Source: Luteimonas terricola | GTDB taxonomy: Bacteria; Pseudomonadota; Gammaproteobacteria; Xanthomonadales; Xanthomonadaceae | Length of the DNA: 45,168 nucleotides | Reading direction: 5' to 3' | Assembly: GCF_004352845.1 (NCBI RefSeq) | Contig: NZ_SJRX01000012.1 | Span: 1-45,168 of the forward strand | Program-made: the position numbers and the translations under genes | In this document: piece by piece, positions 16,709 to 25,540 of the stretch | How positions within the stretch are numbered: position 1 is the first letter of the stretch | Layout: every line of letters begins with the position of its first letter | Notes under the pieces: model-generated | Database searches by the model: none | What the model was told of the DNA's origin: nothing | What the model saw: only the letters and a program-made list of their open reading frames with translations

Positions 16709-17802
16709 AGCACGCCCTCCCGGTTGCGGATCGCCACCACGTGGCTGACCGAGCGGTTGAGGACATCGCCGTCGGTGCCATCGAGGTAGCCGCCGCTGAG
16801 CGCGCCCTCGGTGCCTTCGGCGGTGAAGTTGACCCGCACGGCGTTGACGATCGTCCAGTCGGCTACCGCCGTCGCGTCCCGCCACACGGTCGAACCGTTG
16901 GACCGGTACTGGAGCTGCATGGCGCCGATGCCCTCGGCGATCTCGACCGCATCCACGATATTGGGCGTCAAGGTCGCCGTGCGGTTCACCAGTTGTGCCC
17001 GGTACAGCGAACGCCCGCCGCGCGCGTTGTTGCCGATGTACCAGCGCGAAGTCTGGATCCTGGCCAAGGCCGCAGGATCTTCGCTGCTCTTCACGCACTG
17101 CGCGGAGGTGGCACCCATCACGCAATAGCCGTTGGGTGCGCTTGCACCGGAGCACTTGGACAGGTCCGGATCCTCGAACTGGAACTCCGAGCCGCAGTTA
17201 CCGGGCGTGATGCTGCCCGCGCCCGTATGCAGGAGACCTGTCCCGTTGAATCCGGTGATCTGGAAGATCAGCGAATACTCGGTGTTGCACACCATCACGA
17301 TGTCGCCCTCGACCAGACCGTTTCTGTTGTTGAGGTCCAGTGTTGCGCTGGGCGTGTCGTGCTTGACCACCGCATAGTCGCCATCGTTGACCAGATGAAG
17401 GTCGATGGCATCGGTGCCGGCCACCCGCTGCGCGACCCCCGTACCGATCACGGTCCCGGGCGACACTTGGTTGCCGTCGTAGCCGCGGAGCCCCTCGCCG
17501 AACTGCTCCCACCAGGCGGAGTCGCGGCTTTGCAACAGGTTGACCGTCGTCGACGAGTTGCCACATGGCTTCGCCGCTGCCTCGCGGATGTCGCGTGACA
17601 TGATCTCGAATGAGACGCGCGAGTTTTCCTGGATGCGGTTGATCGTCTCGGTGGACGCGTACACGCGTTTGTTGGTCAGGAAGAGGCCACTGGCCGCAGC
17701 CACCACCACCAGCCCGAGCAGGAGCGCGATCATCAGTTCGATCAGGGTGGCGCCGCGTTGGCCCTGCGCCGCGGATGGGCGACGACGTGCGTGGATGTTC
17801 AT
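16705..17802 (-). CDS. pilW: Type IV pilus minor pilin PilW
   Basis: 365 residues. The leader ends at QRG, followed by ATLIELMIALLLGLVVVAAA with Glu5 and then FLTNKRVYASTETINRIQEN, characteristic of PilW. The large globular domain contains a Cys-rich insertion (GNCGSEFQF, SKCSGA, GYCVMGATSAQC). It is the largest minor pilin, as usual in this operon. It starts 1 base after pilV and overlaps pilX by 4, within a tight operon. Confidence 0.94.
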   Translation of the reverse strand: MNIHARRRPSAAQGQRGATLIELMIALLLGLVVVAAASGLFLTNKRVYASTETINRIQENSRVSFEIMSRDIREAAAKPCGNSSTTVNLLQSRDSAWWEQFGEGLRGYDGNQVSPGTVIGTGVAQRVAGTDAIDLHLVNDGDYAVVKHDTPSATLDLNNRNGLVEGDIVMVCNTEYSLIFQITGFNGTGLLHTGAGSITPGNCGSEFQFEDPDLSKCSGASAPNGYCVMGATSAQCVKSSEDPAALARIQTSRWYIGNNARGGRSLYRAQLVNRTATLTPNIVDAVEIAEGIGAMQLQYRSNGSTVWRDATAVADWTIVNAVRVNFTAEGTEGALSGGYLDGTDGDVLNRSVSHVVAIRNREGVL

Positions 17803-17803
17803 G

Positions 17804-18280
17804 TCAAAGCCTGCTCATGGTCTGGATTTCAAGTGCGTCGCTGCCATCGGTTCCGCGGCTGTCGTCCCAGCGGATGCCGGCCGTGCAGGTGTCCGCTCCG
17901 CAGACCAGCCGCCCGCATGCATTGGGGTCGCCGAGGTTCGCTTGCACCTGCGACAGCCAGCCATTGAACACCGAGTAGTCGATGCCGGAATCGGGGTCGG
18001 CATTGAGGGTCGCGCACGACCAGTCAGAGACGTTGAAGGCCCCCGCACTCGCCTGCGCGCGGTCCAGCCGCAGCGTGTCGAACAGGGAATACACCTGCAC
18101 CACGGCCTGCGATCGCGCTGCCGCGCTGTTGCTGTTCTTGATGGTAACGGCCGAGAGCGCGGCGAGACCCAGCATGCCAATGGCCAGGATCAGCACGGCG
18201 ATCATTACCTCGAGCAGGGTGCTGCCGCGCTGGTATGCAGCGCGCCGACCGGCAGGCTTGTAGTCGTGTGTGGTTGGCAT
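17804..18280 (-). CDS. pilV: Type IV pilus minor pilin PilV
   Basis: 158 residues. Prepilin motif YQRG then STLLEVMIAVLILAIGMLGL, with Glu5. The globular part carries VYSLFDTLRLDRAQASAG, the PilV pattern, and cysteines in WSCATL and ACGRLVCGADTC. The ATG begins one base after the fimT stop (TGACATG), indicating translational coupling. Confidence 0.92.
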   Translation of the reverse strand: MPTTHDYKPAGRRAAYQRGSTLLEVMIAVLILAIGMLGLAALSAVTIKNSNSAAARSQAVVQVYSLFDTLRLDRAQASAGAFNVSDWSCATLNADPDSGIDYSVFNGWLSQVQANLGDPNACGRLVCGADTCTAGIRWDDSRGTDGSDALEIQTMSRL

Positions 18281-18281
18281 G

Positions 18282-18881
18282 TCAGTTGTCCGATGGCGCG
18301 GTGCAGGCCGAAGTTCCGTTACGCGTGCTGACGGACACCCGGCTGGTGGCGATCCGCACGTCGCGTGTGTTGCTGGCATCGGGGAGCCGGTTGCTGCAGA
18401 CACCGATCGCCCCACTGCGGTTGGCGCCCACCCAGGCAAGGCCGTCGGGTGAGAACCGGATCCAACCGCTGCCACCGACGCTGGCGCTGGGCACCACCTG
18501 CATCCCGGCAGCGGCCAGAGTGATGTCCCGGAGCACCACGTCCTGGGGAGCATTCACGGCCTGGTTGCCGTTTCGATCCGAGAACACGATCATCCGCGAC
18601 CACTCTGCGCCGGCACAGGAAGCGCCGTCGGTGGAGGGGCAGATGACCACGCTCTGGCCGCGCCGGATGGCTTCCATCCGCGCCACCTGCAGGGCCGCCA
18701 CGATGTCGTTGGCGGCGCCGGCGAGCCGGTTGGAGTTGATCAGGTTGGCGAAGCTGGGCGCGGCCAGCGCAACGAGGATCGCCAGCAGGGCCACGGTCAC
18801 CAGCAGTTCGATCAGCGTGAAGCCACGTACCGGCCGTCGGCGCGGCACAGCGGCATCCCGGGCGAGTCCAACCACGGACAT
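18282..18881 (-). CDS. fimT: Minor pseudopilin FimT/FimU (GspH family), first gene of pilin operon
   Basis: 199 residues from the ATG at 18881, which has AGGGGAG about 7 bases upstream; an ATG at 18899 is possible but lacks a ribosome site. Prepilin motif RPVRG then FTLIELLVTVALLAILVALA, then the GspH-like domain AALQVARMEAIRRGQSVVICP and FSDRNGN. It heads fimT-pilV-pilW-pilX-pilY1-pilE. This order equals fimU-pilVWXY1E of Pseudomonas aeruginosa, where AlgR and FimS(AlgZ) control transcription; an AlgZ-like kinase lies immediately divergent here. Confidence 0.9.
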   Translation of the reverse strand: MSVVGLARDAAVPRRRPVRGFTLIELLVTVALLAILVALAAPSFANLINSNRLAGAANDIVAALQVARMEAIRRGQSVVICPSTDGASCAGAEWSRMIVFSDRNGNQAVNAPQDVVLRDITLAAAGMQVVPSASVGGSGWIRFSPDGLAWVGANRSGAIGVCSNRLPDASNTRDVRIATSRVSVSTRNGTSACTAPSDN

Positions 18882-19012
18882 ACATGCACTCCCCTGCATC
18901 GTTCTTTTTCGTCACATGCAGACTAAGGAGAACCATCCACGGGAGCCACCATTGGCCGATGGGTGGCCGCGCTGGACCTCCGAACGGCAGCGGCAGCCCC
19001 TATGATGTCGCG

Positions 19013-20053
19013 ATGACCCGGGATGCATCCAGCCACCCCATCGATACCCTGTGGCAGGCGCCCGCCATCGTCTGGTCGATCCTGGCCGGCGAATGCCTCG
19101 CGCTGGTGCTGGCCCTGTCGCCAGGCGTCGAAGCCAACAGGCTGGTGCTGTTCGGTTTGGCTTCGTTCCTGATCCAGTGGGTGATCCTGCTGACACTTGG
19201 GTCGCTGTATGGGCTGCGGAAATGGATCCGCCGGCTCAGGCCACTGCACGTGGCATATCTGGGACTGCTGGGTCTGTTGATATGGACGTGGATCGCGGTC
19301 GGCTCCGTGCGGATGCTGCTCGGACCGTCGGTGCTCGGGACTTCGGATGCCTCCTGGCCATGGCCCGTGCTGCGGATCACGGGGATCGTGGTCGCGGTCG
19401 GCGTGCTGGGCCTCGCGGCGCTGCACAATCACTGGCAGGCACAGAGATCCGCAGTCCGCGCCAAGCACGCCGAACTCGAAGCCCTCCAGGCCCGCACACA
19501 CCCCCACTTCCTCTTCAACAGCCTCAACACCGCCATTGCCCTGGTCCACCAGCGCCCCGCGGAGGCCGAGCAGGTGTTGCTCGACCTGTCGGACTTGTTT
19601 CGCGCCGCGCTGGCCGGGCCGCGCCACATCCGCTTGGAGGAGGAGGTTGGGCTGGTGCGCCGTTATCTGGAGATCGAGCAGCTCAGGCTGGCGGAGCGAC
19701 TGACGGTCCGATGGGAGTTGCCACCTTCGTTGCCCGAAGTCGAAGTCCCTGCCCTCGCCATCCAGCCGCTGGCCGAGAACGCCGTCCGCCACGGCATCGA
19801 GCGGCGCGTGGAAGGTGGGCGGATAGACATCCTGGTCACCGTCGATGACATGTGGATCAACGTTACGGTGCGCAATGACCTGCCGGACCGTACCGATGTC
19901 ACCGCCCCCACGCCAGGCCATGGCGTGGGGCTGCCGTCCGTGGCCAGCCGCATCGAGGCCATGACCGACGGCCGCGGTGCACTGTCCACCGGCGCGGCAG
20001 ACGGACGCTACGTCGCCACCATCCGCCTACCCGCTGCTCCTGCCGCGACCTGA
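19013..20053 (+). CDS. AlgZ/FimS-like sensor histidine kinase without a partner gene
   Basis: 346 residues. Four N-terminal membrane helices (about 15-145) are followed by the His_kinase box ARTHPHFLFNSLNTAIAL (His near 164), then AEQVLLDLSDLFRAAL, close to AlgZ. The ATPase domain has N-box IQPLAENAVRHGIE and GHGVGLPSVASRI. In Pseudomonas FimS/AlgZ works with AlgR to activate the minor pilin operon. Here the gene is divergent from that operon (131 bp between starts), but no LytTR regulator follows; ppnN converges with a 1-bp gap. The LytTR regulator at 8716-9489 or an unlinked AlgR could be the partner. The start is chosen for similarity; no strong ribosome site is visible. Confidence 0.82.
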   Translation: MTRDASSHPIDTLWQAPAIVWSILAGECLALVLALSPGVEANRLVLFGLASFLIQWVILLTLGSLYGLRKWIRRLRPLHVAYLGLLGLLIWTWIAVGSVRMLLGPSVLGTSDASWPWPVLRITGIVVAVGVLGLAALHNHWQAQRSAVRAKHAELEALQARTHPHFLFNSLNTAIALVHQRPAEAEQVLLDLSDLFRAALAGPRHIRLEEEVGLVRRYLEIEQLRLAERLTVRWELPPSLPEVEVPALAIQPLAENAVRHGIERRVEGGRIDILVTVDDMWINVTVRNDLPDRTDVTAPTPGHGVGLPSVASRIEAMTDGRGALSTGAADGRYVATIRLPAAPAAT

Positions 20054-20054
20054 G

Positions 20055-21443
20055 TCAAGTCACCACTTCATAGCAGGGCCGATACTCCCCCGAAATCTTC
20101 ATCCGCCGCTGCTCCACGAACGCCCTCAGCAGCGCATCCAGCGACTCCATCATGTCCCGGTCGCCATGGATCTGGAACGGCCCATACGCCTCGATCCGCC
20201 GCATCCCGTCTTCCTTCACGTTCCCCGCCACGATCCCGGAAAACGCCCGGCGCAGGTCCGCCGCCAGCTCATGCGGCTTCCGCCCGTGGTGCAGGTCCAG
20301 CCCCGCCATCGCCTCGTGCGTCGGCACGAACGGCTGCTGGAACGGCAGCGGGATATCCAGGCCCCAGTTGAAGTAGAACGAATCCTTGTTGTGGATCCGC
20401 GCCTCGCGCACGCGCTTCACGCCGGCGGCCATGCGACGGGCGACCGCCTGGGGATCGCCGACGATGATCTCGTAGCGCTCGGTGGCGGCGTCGCCCAGGG
20501 TCAGGCGGATGAAGCGGTCGATCTGTTCGAAATACGGCGCGGAGGACACGGGGCCGGTCAGGATCAGCGGGAACGGCAGTTCGGCATTCTCCTCGCGCAG
20601 CAGGAGGCCCAGCAGGTACAGGATCTCCTCCGCGGTGCCCACGCCGCCCGGGAATACGATGATGCCGTGGCCGATGCGGACGAAGGCCTCCAGGCGCTTC
20701 TCGATGTCCGGCATGATCACGAGCTGGTTGACGATCGGGTTCGGCGACTCCGCGGCGATGATGCCGGGCTCGGTGATGCCGATGTAGCGCGGGCGGCGCT
20801 GGCGCTGCTTGGCGTGGGCGATGTTGGCGCCCTTCATCGGGCCCTTCATGGCGCCGGGGCCGCAGCCGGTGCAGATGTCGAGGCCACGCAGGCCGAGCTC
20901 GTAGCCCACCAGCTTGGTGTACTCGTATTCGACGCGGCTGATGGAGTGCCCGCCCCAGCACACCACGAGGTTGGGATCGGACGGGTGCAGTAGGCGCGCG
21001 TTCCGCAGCAGGCCGAAGACGGCGTCGGTGATGCCGGCGGATGACTCCACGTCGGCCGCGTATTCGGGGCCGAGTTCGATGGCCATGTAGGCCAGGTCGC
21101 GCACGGTGGCGAACAGCAGTTCGGCCACGCCGCGGATGATCTCGCCGTCGACGAAGGCCATCGCCGGGGCCCTGACCAGTTCGATGTGCAGGCCGCGGTC
21201 CTGCTGCAGCACCTGGATGTCGAAGTCGGGGTACATCTCCTGCGCGGCGCGGGGGTCGTCGTTGGCGCTGCCGCTGGTCAGCACGGCCAGGGCGCAGCGG
21301 CGCAGCAGGTCGTGCAGGCCGCCGGTGGAGGCATCCTTGAGCCGGGCCACTTCATCGCGCGAGAGGATGTCGAGGCCGCCGCGCGGGTAGATGCGGGCGC
21401 TGACGGTCGGCAGGGTGGCCGGGGCCGTGGGGGTGTCCTTCAT
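20055..21443 (-). CDS. ppnN: Nucleotide 5'-monophosphate nucleosidase PpnN (YgdH)
   Basis: 462 residues. PpnN hydrolyses purine and pyrimidine NMPs to the base and ribose 5-phosphate and is activated by (p)ppGpp in E. coli. Seen here are an N-terminal DUF4478-like part (VSARIYPRGGLDILSRDEV), a central LOG/Rossmann domain with CWGGHSISRVEYEYTK, GLDICTGCGPGAMKGPMKGA and the catalytic GGVGTAEE, and a C-terminal DUF3412-like part. Full family length. It is convergent with the AlgZ-like kinase. Confidence 0.94.
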   Translation of the reverse strand: MKDTPTAPATLPTVSARIYPRGGLDILSRDEVARLKDASTGGLHDLLRRCALAVLTSGSANDDPRAAQEMYPDFDIQVLQQDRGLHIELVRAPAMAFVDGEIIRGVAELLFATVRDLAYMAIELGPEYAADVESSAGITDAVFGLLRNARLLHPSDPNLVVCWGGHSISRVEYEYTKLVGYELGLRGLDICTGCGPGAMKGPMKGANIAHAKQRQRRPRYIGITEPGIIAAESPNPIVNQLVIMPDIEKRLEAFVRIGHGIIVFPGGVGTAEEILYLLGLLLREENAELPFPLILTGPVSSAPYFEQIDRFIRLTLGDAATERYEIIVGDPQAVARRMAAGVKRVREARIHNKDSFYFNWGLDIPLPFQQPFVPTHEAMAGLDLHHGRKPHELAADLRRAFSGIVAGNVKEDGMRRIEAYGPFQIHGDRDMMESLDALLRAFVEQRRMKISGEYRPCYEVVT

Positions 21444-21514
21444 GCGTGCTCTCTTCTTCTTGTTGTCGTCGTGTTTTCGGGCACCGACTCTAGCGCAACG
21501 GGGCGCGGCAACGG

Positions 21515-21550
21515 AAACGGAAACGGCCGGGACATGCCCGGCCGTTCCGT
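21515..21550 (-). terminator. Hairpin terminator after the TonB receptor gene
   Basis: A perfect 10-bp stem AACGGCCGGG (21522-21531) / CCCGGCCGTT (21537-21546) with loop ACATG lies 24 bases past the TonB-receptor stop. On the minus strand it is followed by a T-containing stretch (TTTCCGTTTCCGTT). Confidence 0.7.
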
Positions 21551-21569
21551 TGTTGCTACGCGCTTGCGA

Positions 21570-24500
21570 TCAGAACTTGTACTTCAGGCTCAGCATGACC
21601 GACCAGCGGGAGACGGCGGTGTTGATGCCGTCGCCGTTGTTCTCCTGGATGCCGGAGTTGTCGGTGGAACCGCTGAAGTTGTAGACGTACTTGCCGGTCT
21701 CCGGATCGACGCCCGCATAGTTGGCCACGCGGCGGGTGGAGAAGAAGCCGTAGTCGTCGATCAGGCCCCAGTCCTTGTTGATCAGGTTGCCGATATTCAT
21801 GATGTCCAGGGCGATTTCCGCCTTGTGACCCTTGAAGAACATCGGGACTTCCTGGCTCACGCGGACGTCGAAGGTGTTGGTCCAGTCGGCGCGGAAGGCG
21901 TTGGCGGGTGCCACCTGGCCGCGGTAGCGCTGCAGCTCGGGGGCGTTCTCGGCCATCCAGTTGAAGTAGTCCTGCTCCATCGCCGCGCCCCCCGTCCACA
22001 GGACGTCGCCGGGGCCGGCAGGCACGTAGAACAGGTCGTTCGTGCCGGCGCTGTCACCGTTGATGTCGTTGTAGTAGATGTAGCTGAACGGACGACCCGA
22101 ACGACCCTCGTAGAACAGGCCGGCGCTGGTCATGTTGTCGCCGAAGAACGCCTTCTGCCAGGTCACGGCCGCGGTGAAGCGGTCCCTGATGGCATAGCGG
22201 GAGTTGTAACCCACCGGGTCGTTGGAGTTGAACACCATGGTGTTGTTCCAGTTCGACGAGTTCTGCGAGCTCGTCGCCGGGCTGAACTCGGTGGCGGACG
22301 TGTGGGTATAGCCCACCGTCCAACCCCACTGGTCGACCACCGGCTTGGACAGCGCCACGGTGAGCTGGCGGGCCGAACCCTTGTCGGTGTTGCGGATCAC
22401 GATGGCCTGGTCGACGTCGGCATGCTTGTTGGCGCGGTTGCTGGCGCCGCCGCTGCCGTGGGTCATGCCGAAGCGGCCGGAGTTGGCCGGATCCAGGCCA
22501 GCCTGGTTCCAGTAGAGCATGCGGCCGTCCTGGCCCTGGTAGGTCGGCGCACCGATGTCGATGCGGTCGAACCACAGGGCATTCTTGTTCTTGGTCAGCA
22601 GCAGTTCGGCCGACGCCACGATGCCGTACCAGGGCAGCTCGTGGTCGATCGCAAGGTTGGCCTTCCAGATCGACGGCAGGGCCAGGCCCGGCTCCACGAT
22701 GTCGGCGGTGATGCGCGGCGCGGAGGCACCGCCGCCGGCCGGCACGGCCGGAGGCACGCTCGGATCGAAGTCCGGCACATCGTCGCCGCGAAGGCTGTAG
22801 CTGTCGAAGTTCAGGCCGGTGTTCTGGAACGGGCCGGCGAGCCACACGTTCGGGTTGCCGCCCTGGAACAGGCCGATGCCGCCGCGCAGCTGGGTCGGAC
22901 GCTCGCTGTCGAAGGTGTAGTTGAAGCCGAAGCGCGGCTGCCACAGCTCCTTGTCGACGGTCACCGAGTTGTCGAGGCCGTAGATGTCCTGGATGCGCTG
23001 GTTGTAGATCGGCTTGTCGCCGAAGTCGGGCATGTCGACGCGCAGGCCGAACATCAGGCTCAGGTTGTAGTTGACCGCCCAGGTGTCCTGCACGAACAGG
23101 CCCAGGTTCTCGAAGGAGTAGGCCGCCGGGATGTCGGAACGGCTGCCGCCCGGACGCGGGGCGCGCAGGTCGTAGCGGATGGCCCGGCCGGCTTCGAAGT
23201 CCTCGAGGCTGTCGAAGGTCCACGCACCGTTGAGGTCGCGGCCGTAGAAGTTGAGGATCTCGTTGTCCTCGTAGTCGAAGCCGAACTTCAGGGTGTGGTC
23301 GCCGGCGTACCAGGTACCGGCACCGAACACGGTCAGCTGCTCGGTGTCGACGACGTTGACGTGGCGGTTGCGCTCGGTGCCGAGGTTGATGCTGTCCTGG
23401 CCCGGGCCGACGTTGTTGATGAAGATGGTCGGCAGGTCGGCATAGGTGGCCGCGATCGACGAGTAGTCGCGCTGCGAGACCTTGAACTCGGTCGAGAAGT
23501 TCTCGCTCCAGTCGCTGAAGAGTTCGGCGACGGTGCTCTCGAAGGTCTTGTTCTGGTCATACCAGTAGCTCGACAGCGAGACGCTGCTGCCACCGAAGCC
23601 GACCAGCTTGGGCACGATTTCCTCGGTCTTGCTGTAGCGCAGGGCCGCACGGTGGTTGTCGTTGATGTTCCAGTCGAGCTTGACCGCGTACTCCTCGATG
23701 TCGGTCTCGGAGATGCTCGGCGGGTTGAAGCTGCCCGGGTCGAAACCGAAGCCGTTGGCGGCCGCGATCACGCGCTGGATGTCGGCATCGGTGATGTCGC
23801 CGTCGCCGTACGGGGTGCCCGACAGGCTGGTGCCCGGGCGCTCGCGCTTGAACTGCTCGTAATTGGCGAAGAAGAACAGGCGGTCCTTGATGATCGGGCC
23901 GCCGAAGGTGAGGCCGTAGGTCTCTTCCTTGTCGAAGCCGTTGAACTCGATGCCGCGCAGTTCGTCGCGCACCCAGTCGCCGTCGCGCAGCGCGTAGTAC
24001 GCACTGCCGTGGAACTCGTTGGTGCCCGACTTGGTCACGGCGTTGACCACCGCGCCGGTACCGCCGGAGATGGTGGTGTCGTAGTTGGCCAGGTCGATCT
24101 GGATTTCCTCGATCGCGTCCATGGAGACCGGCTGGCGCTCGGTCGGCATGTTGTTGGCTTCGAGGCCGAACGGGTCGGAGTTGCTGACGCCGTCGATGCG
24201 GATCACGTTGAAGCGCGAGTTCTGGCCGCCGGCGGAGATCGAGCCGTCCGCCTTGCTGATCTGCGAGATGCGCGGATCCAGGCGGATGTAGTCCTGGATG
24301 TTGCGGCTGGCCGAAGGCAGCGCCTCGATGATCTCGTTGTGGAGGTTGGTGCCGGTGCCCATCTTGGTGGCGCTGAAGATGTCCGAGCCGCCGGCCACGC
24401 CGATCGCGGTCACGGTGCCGAGCGTGGTCACGTCACCGGTGAGCTGGGCGTTGACGGTGTTGACCTGGTTCAGGCCGAGGTAGACGTTGTCCTCGGTCTT

Positions 24501-24785
24501 GGTGCCAGCGCCGGCCTTGGTGATGACGATCTCGTACGGGCCGCCCACGCGCAGGCCGCGGGCGCTGTAGCGGCCGCTGGCATCGGTGGTCACGCGGCTG
24601 GTGGTGCCGGATTCGACGTGGACGATGATGACTTCTGCGTTGGTGACCGGCTGGCCGTCGCTGCCCATCACCACGCCGCCCACGCCCGCGGAGGTGGAGC
24701 TCTGGGCGAGGACGGGTGCGGCGGCAAGCGCGGCGATCAGGCCGAGCGAAAGTTTCGACACACGGAGGACATTGCGACGGGTCAT
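21570..24785 (-). CDS. Oar-like TonB-dependent receptor
   Basis: 1071 residues. Signal peptide ending in APVLAQ (about residue 27), a carboxypeptidase-regulatory-like beta-sandwich (GVVMGSDGQPVTNAEVIIVH to about 110), a plug (IEALPSASRNIQDYIRLDP, VIRIDGVSNSDPFGLE), and a 22-strand-type barrel ending in SLKYKF. Oar-like receptors import or export large substrates across the outer membrane using TonB; the ligand is unknown. The start at 24785 gives a clean signal peptide; the frame open to 24863 would put extra residues ahead of it. It is monocistronic, with a terminator hairpin downstream. Confidence 0.93.
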   Translation of the reverse strand: MTRRNVLRVSKLSLGLIAALAAAPVLAQSSTSAGVGGVVMGSDGQPVTNAEVIIVHVESGTTSRVTTDASGRYSARGLRVGGPYEIVITKAGAGTKTEDNVYLGLNQVNTVNAQLTGDVTTLGTVTAIGVAGGSDIFSATKMGTGTNLHNEIIEALPSASRNIQDYIRLDPRISQISKADGSISAGGQNSRFNVIRIDGVSNSDPFGLEANNMPTERQPVSMDAIEEIQIDLANYDTTISGGTGAVVNAVTKSGTNEFHGSAYYALRDGDWVRDELRGIEFNGFDKEETYGLTFGGPIIKDRLFFFANYEQFKRERPGTSLSGTPYGDGDITDADIQRVIAAANGFGFDPGSFNPPSISETDIEEYAVKLDWNINDNHRAALRYSKTEEIVPKLVGFGGSSVSLSSYWYDQNKTFESTVAELFSDWSENFSTEFKVSQRDYSSIAATYADLPTIFINNVGPGQDSINLGTERNRHVNVVDTEQLTVFGAGTWYAGDHTLKFGFDYEDNEILNFYGRDLNGAWTFDSLEDFEAGRAIRYDLRAPRPGGSRSDIPAAYSFENLGLFVQDTWAVNYNLSLMFGLRVDMPDFGDKPIYNQRIQDIYGLDNSVTVDKELWQPRFGFNYTFDSERPTQLRGGIGLFQGGNPNVWLAGPFQNTGLNFDSYSLRGDDVPDFDPSVPPAVPAGGGASAPRITADIVEPGLALPSIWKANLAIDHELPWYGIVASAELLLTKNKNALWFDRIDIGAPTYQGQDGRMLYWNQAGLDPANSGRFGMTHGSGGASNRANKHADVDQAIVIRNTDKGSARQLTVALSKPVVDQWGWTVGYTHTSATEFSPATSSQNSSNWNNTMVFNSNDPVGYNSRYAIRDRFTAAVTWQKAFFGDNMTSAGLFYEGRSGRPFSYIYYNDINGDSAGTNDLFYVPAGPGDVLWTGGAAMEQDYFNWMAENAPELQRYRGQVAPANAFRADWTNTFDVRVSQEVPMFFKGHKAEIALDIMNIGNLINKDWGLIDDYGFFSTRRVANYAGVDPETGKYVYNFSGSTDNSGIQENNGDGINTAVSRWSVMLSLKYKF

Positions 24786-24940
24786 GGCTGGACTCTTGGC
24801 AAGGAAAAACGGATCGCGCCAGGCAGGCGCGGAAGGATGATTTCGGGTGTGGTTCCCACTCACGCCGCGACCGCCGGAGCGGCAGCGGTTAACAACAGAT
24901 TAACACGGTAGCCGGCGTATATGACACCCGGATGACGGTT

Positions 24941-25540
24941 TCAAACCGGCGGCAGGCCGCCCAGATAGCTGGCCAGCCCGTCCAGCAGCATCTGCACCGA
25001 GATCGCCACCAGCAGCATGCCCATCAAGCGCTCCACGGCGGTCAGGGCACGGGCGCCCAGCAGACGGTATAGATAAGGTGCGCAGAACAGGATCGCGGCG
25101 GTTGCGCCCCAGGCGACCAGCAGCGCCAGGCTCCACTCCCAGAGGCGGTCGGGCTCCCGGGTCCCCATCAGCATCACCGCGGCCATGCCCGAAGGTCCCG
25201 CCACCAGCGGCACCGCCAGCGGGACGATGAAGGGCTCGCCGCCGGGCAGCTCGCCCATCAGGCCCTCGGGCGGCGGGAAGATCATGCGCAGGCCGATCAG
25301 GAACAGGACGATGCCGCCGGCGATCGACACCGACTCCTGCCGCAGGTGCATGACCTCCAGCGCGTGCTTGCCAACCCAGAGGAACACCATCAATACGCCC
25401 AGCGCGATCAGGAGCTCCCGGGCCAGCACGATCCGCTGCCGCTTCGGCGACAGGTTGCGCAGGATGCTGAGGAACACCGGGATGTTCCCCAGCGGGTCCA
25501 GGATCAGGAACAGCAGCAGGGCCGCGGAGGCGATGGTCAT
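24941..25540 (-). CDS. MarC-family inner-membrane protein
   Basis: 199 residues with six predicted membrane segments. The family signature FLILDPLGNIPVFLSIL lies at the N-terminus, followed by IAGGIVLFLIGLRMIF and PLAVPLVAGPSGMAAVML. The MarC/YhgN family has no settled function; the old link to multiple antibiotic resistance is not supported. The ATG overlaps the SDR stop (ATGA). It is the third gene of grxD-SDR-marC. Confidence 0.9.
   Translation of the reverse strand: MTIASAALLLFLILDPLGNIPVFLSILRNLSPKRQRIVLARELLIALGVLMVFLWVGKHALEVMHLRQESVSIAGGIVLFLIGLRMIFPPPEGLMGELPGGEPFIVPLAVPLVAGPSGMAAVMLMGTREPDRLWEWSLALLVAWGATAAILFCAPYLYRLLGARALTAVERLMGMLLVAISVQMLLDGLASYLGGLPPV

Noticed and set aside
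18981..18987. AlgR-like half site (CCGTTCG on the minus strand) between the pilin operon and the AlgZ-like kinase
   Set aside because: Only 7 bases match and the following bases do not fit; too short to call in a GC-rich genome.
21186..24911. 1241-codon open frame on the plus strand
   Set aside because: Antisense shadow of the TonB receptor and PpnN; composition (V, G, D, A, R, Q) is typical of GC-rich antisense frames, with no domain.
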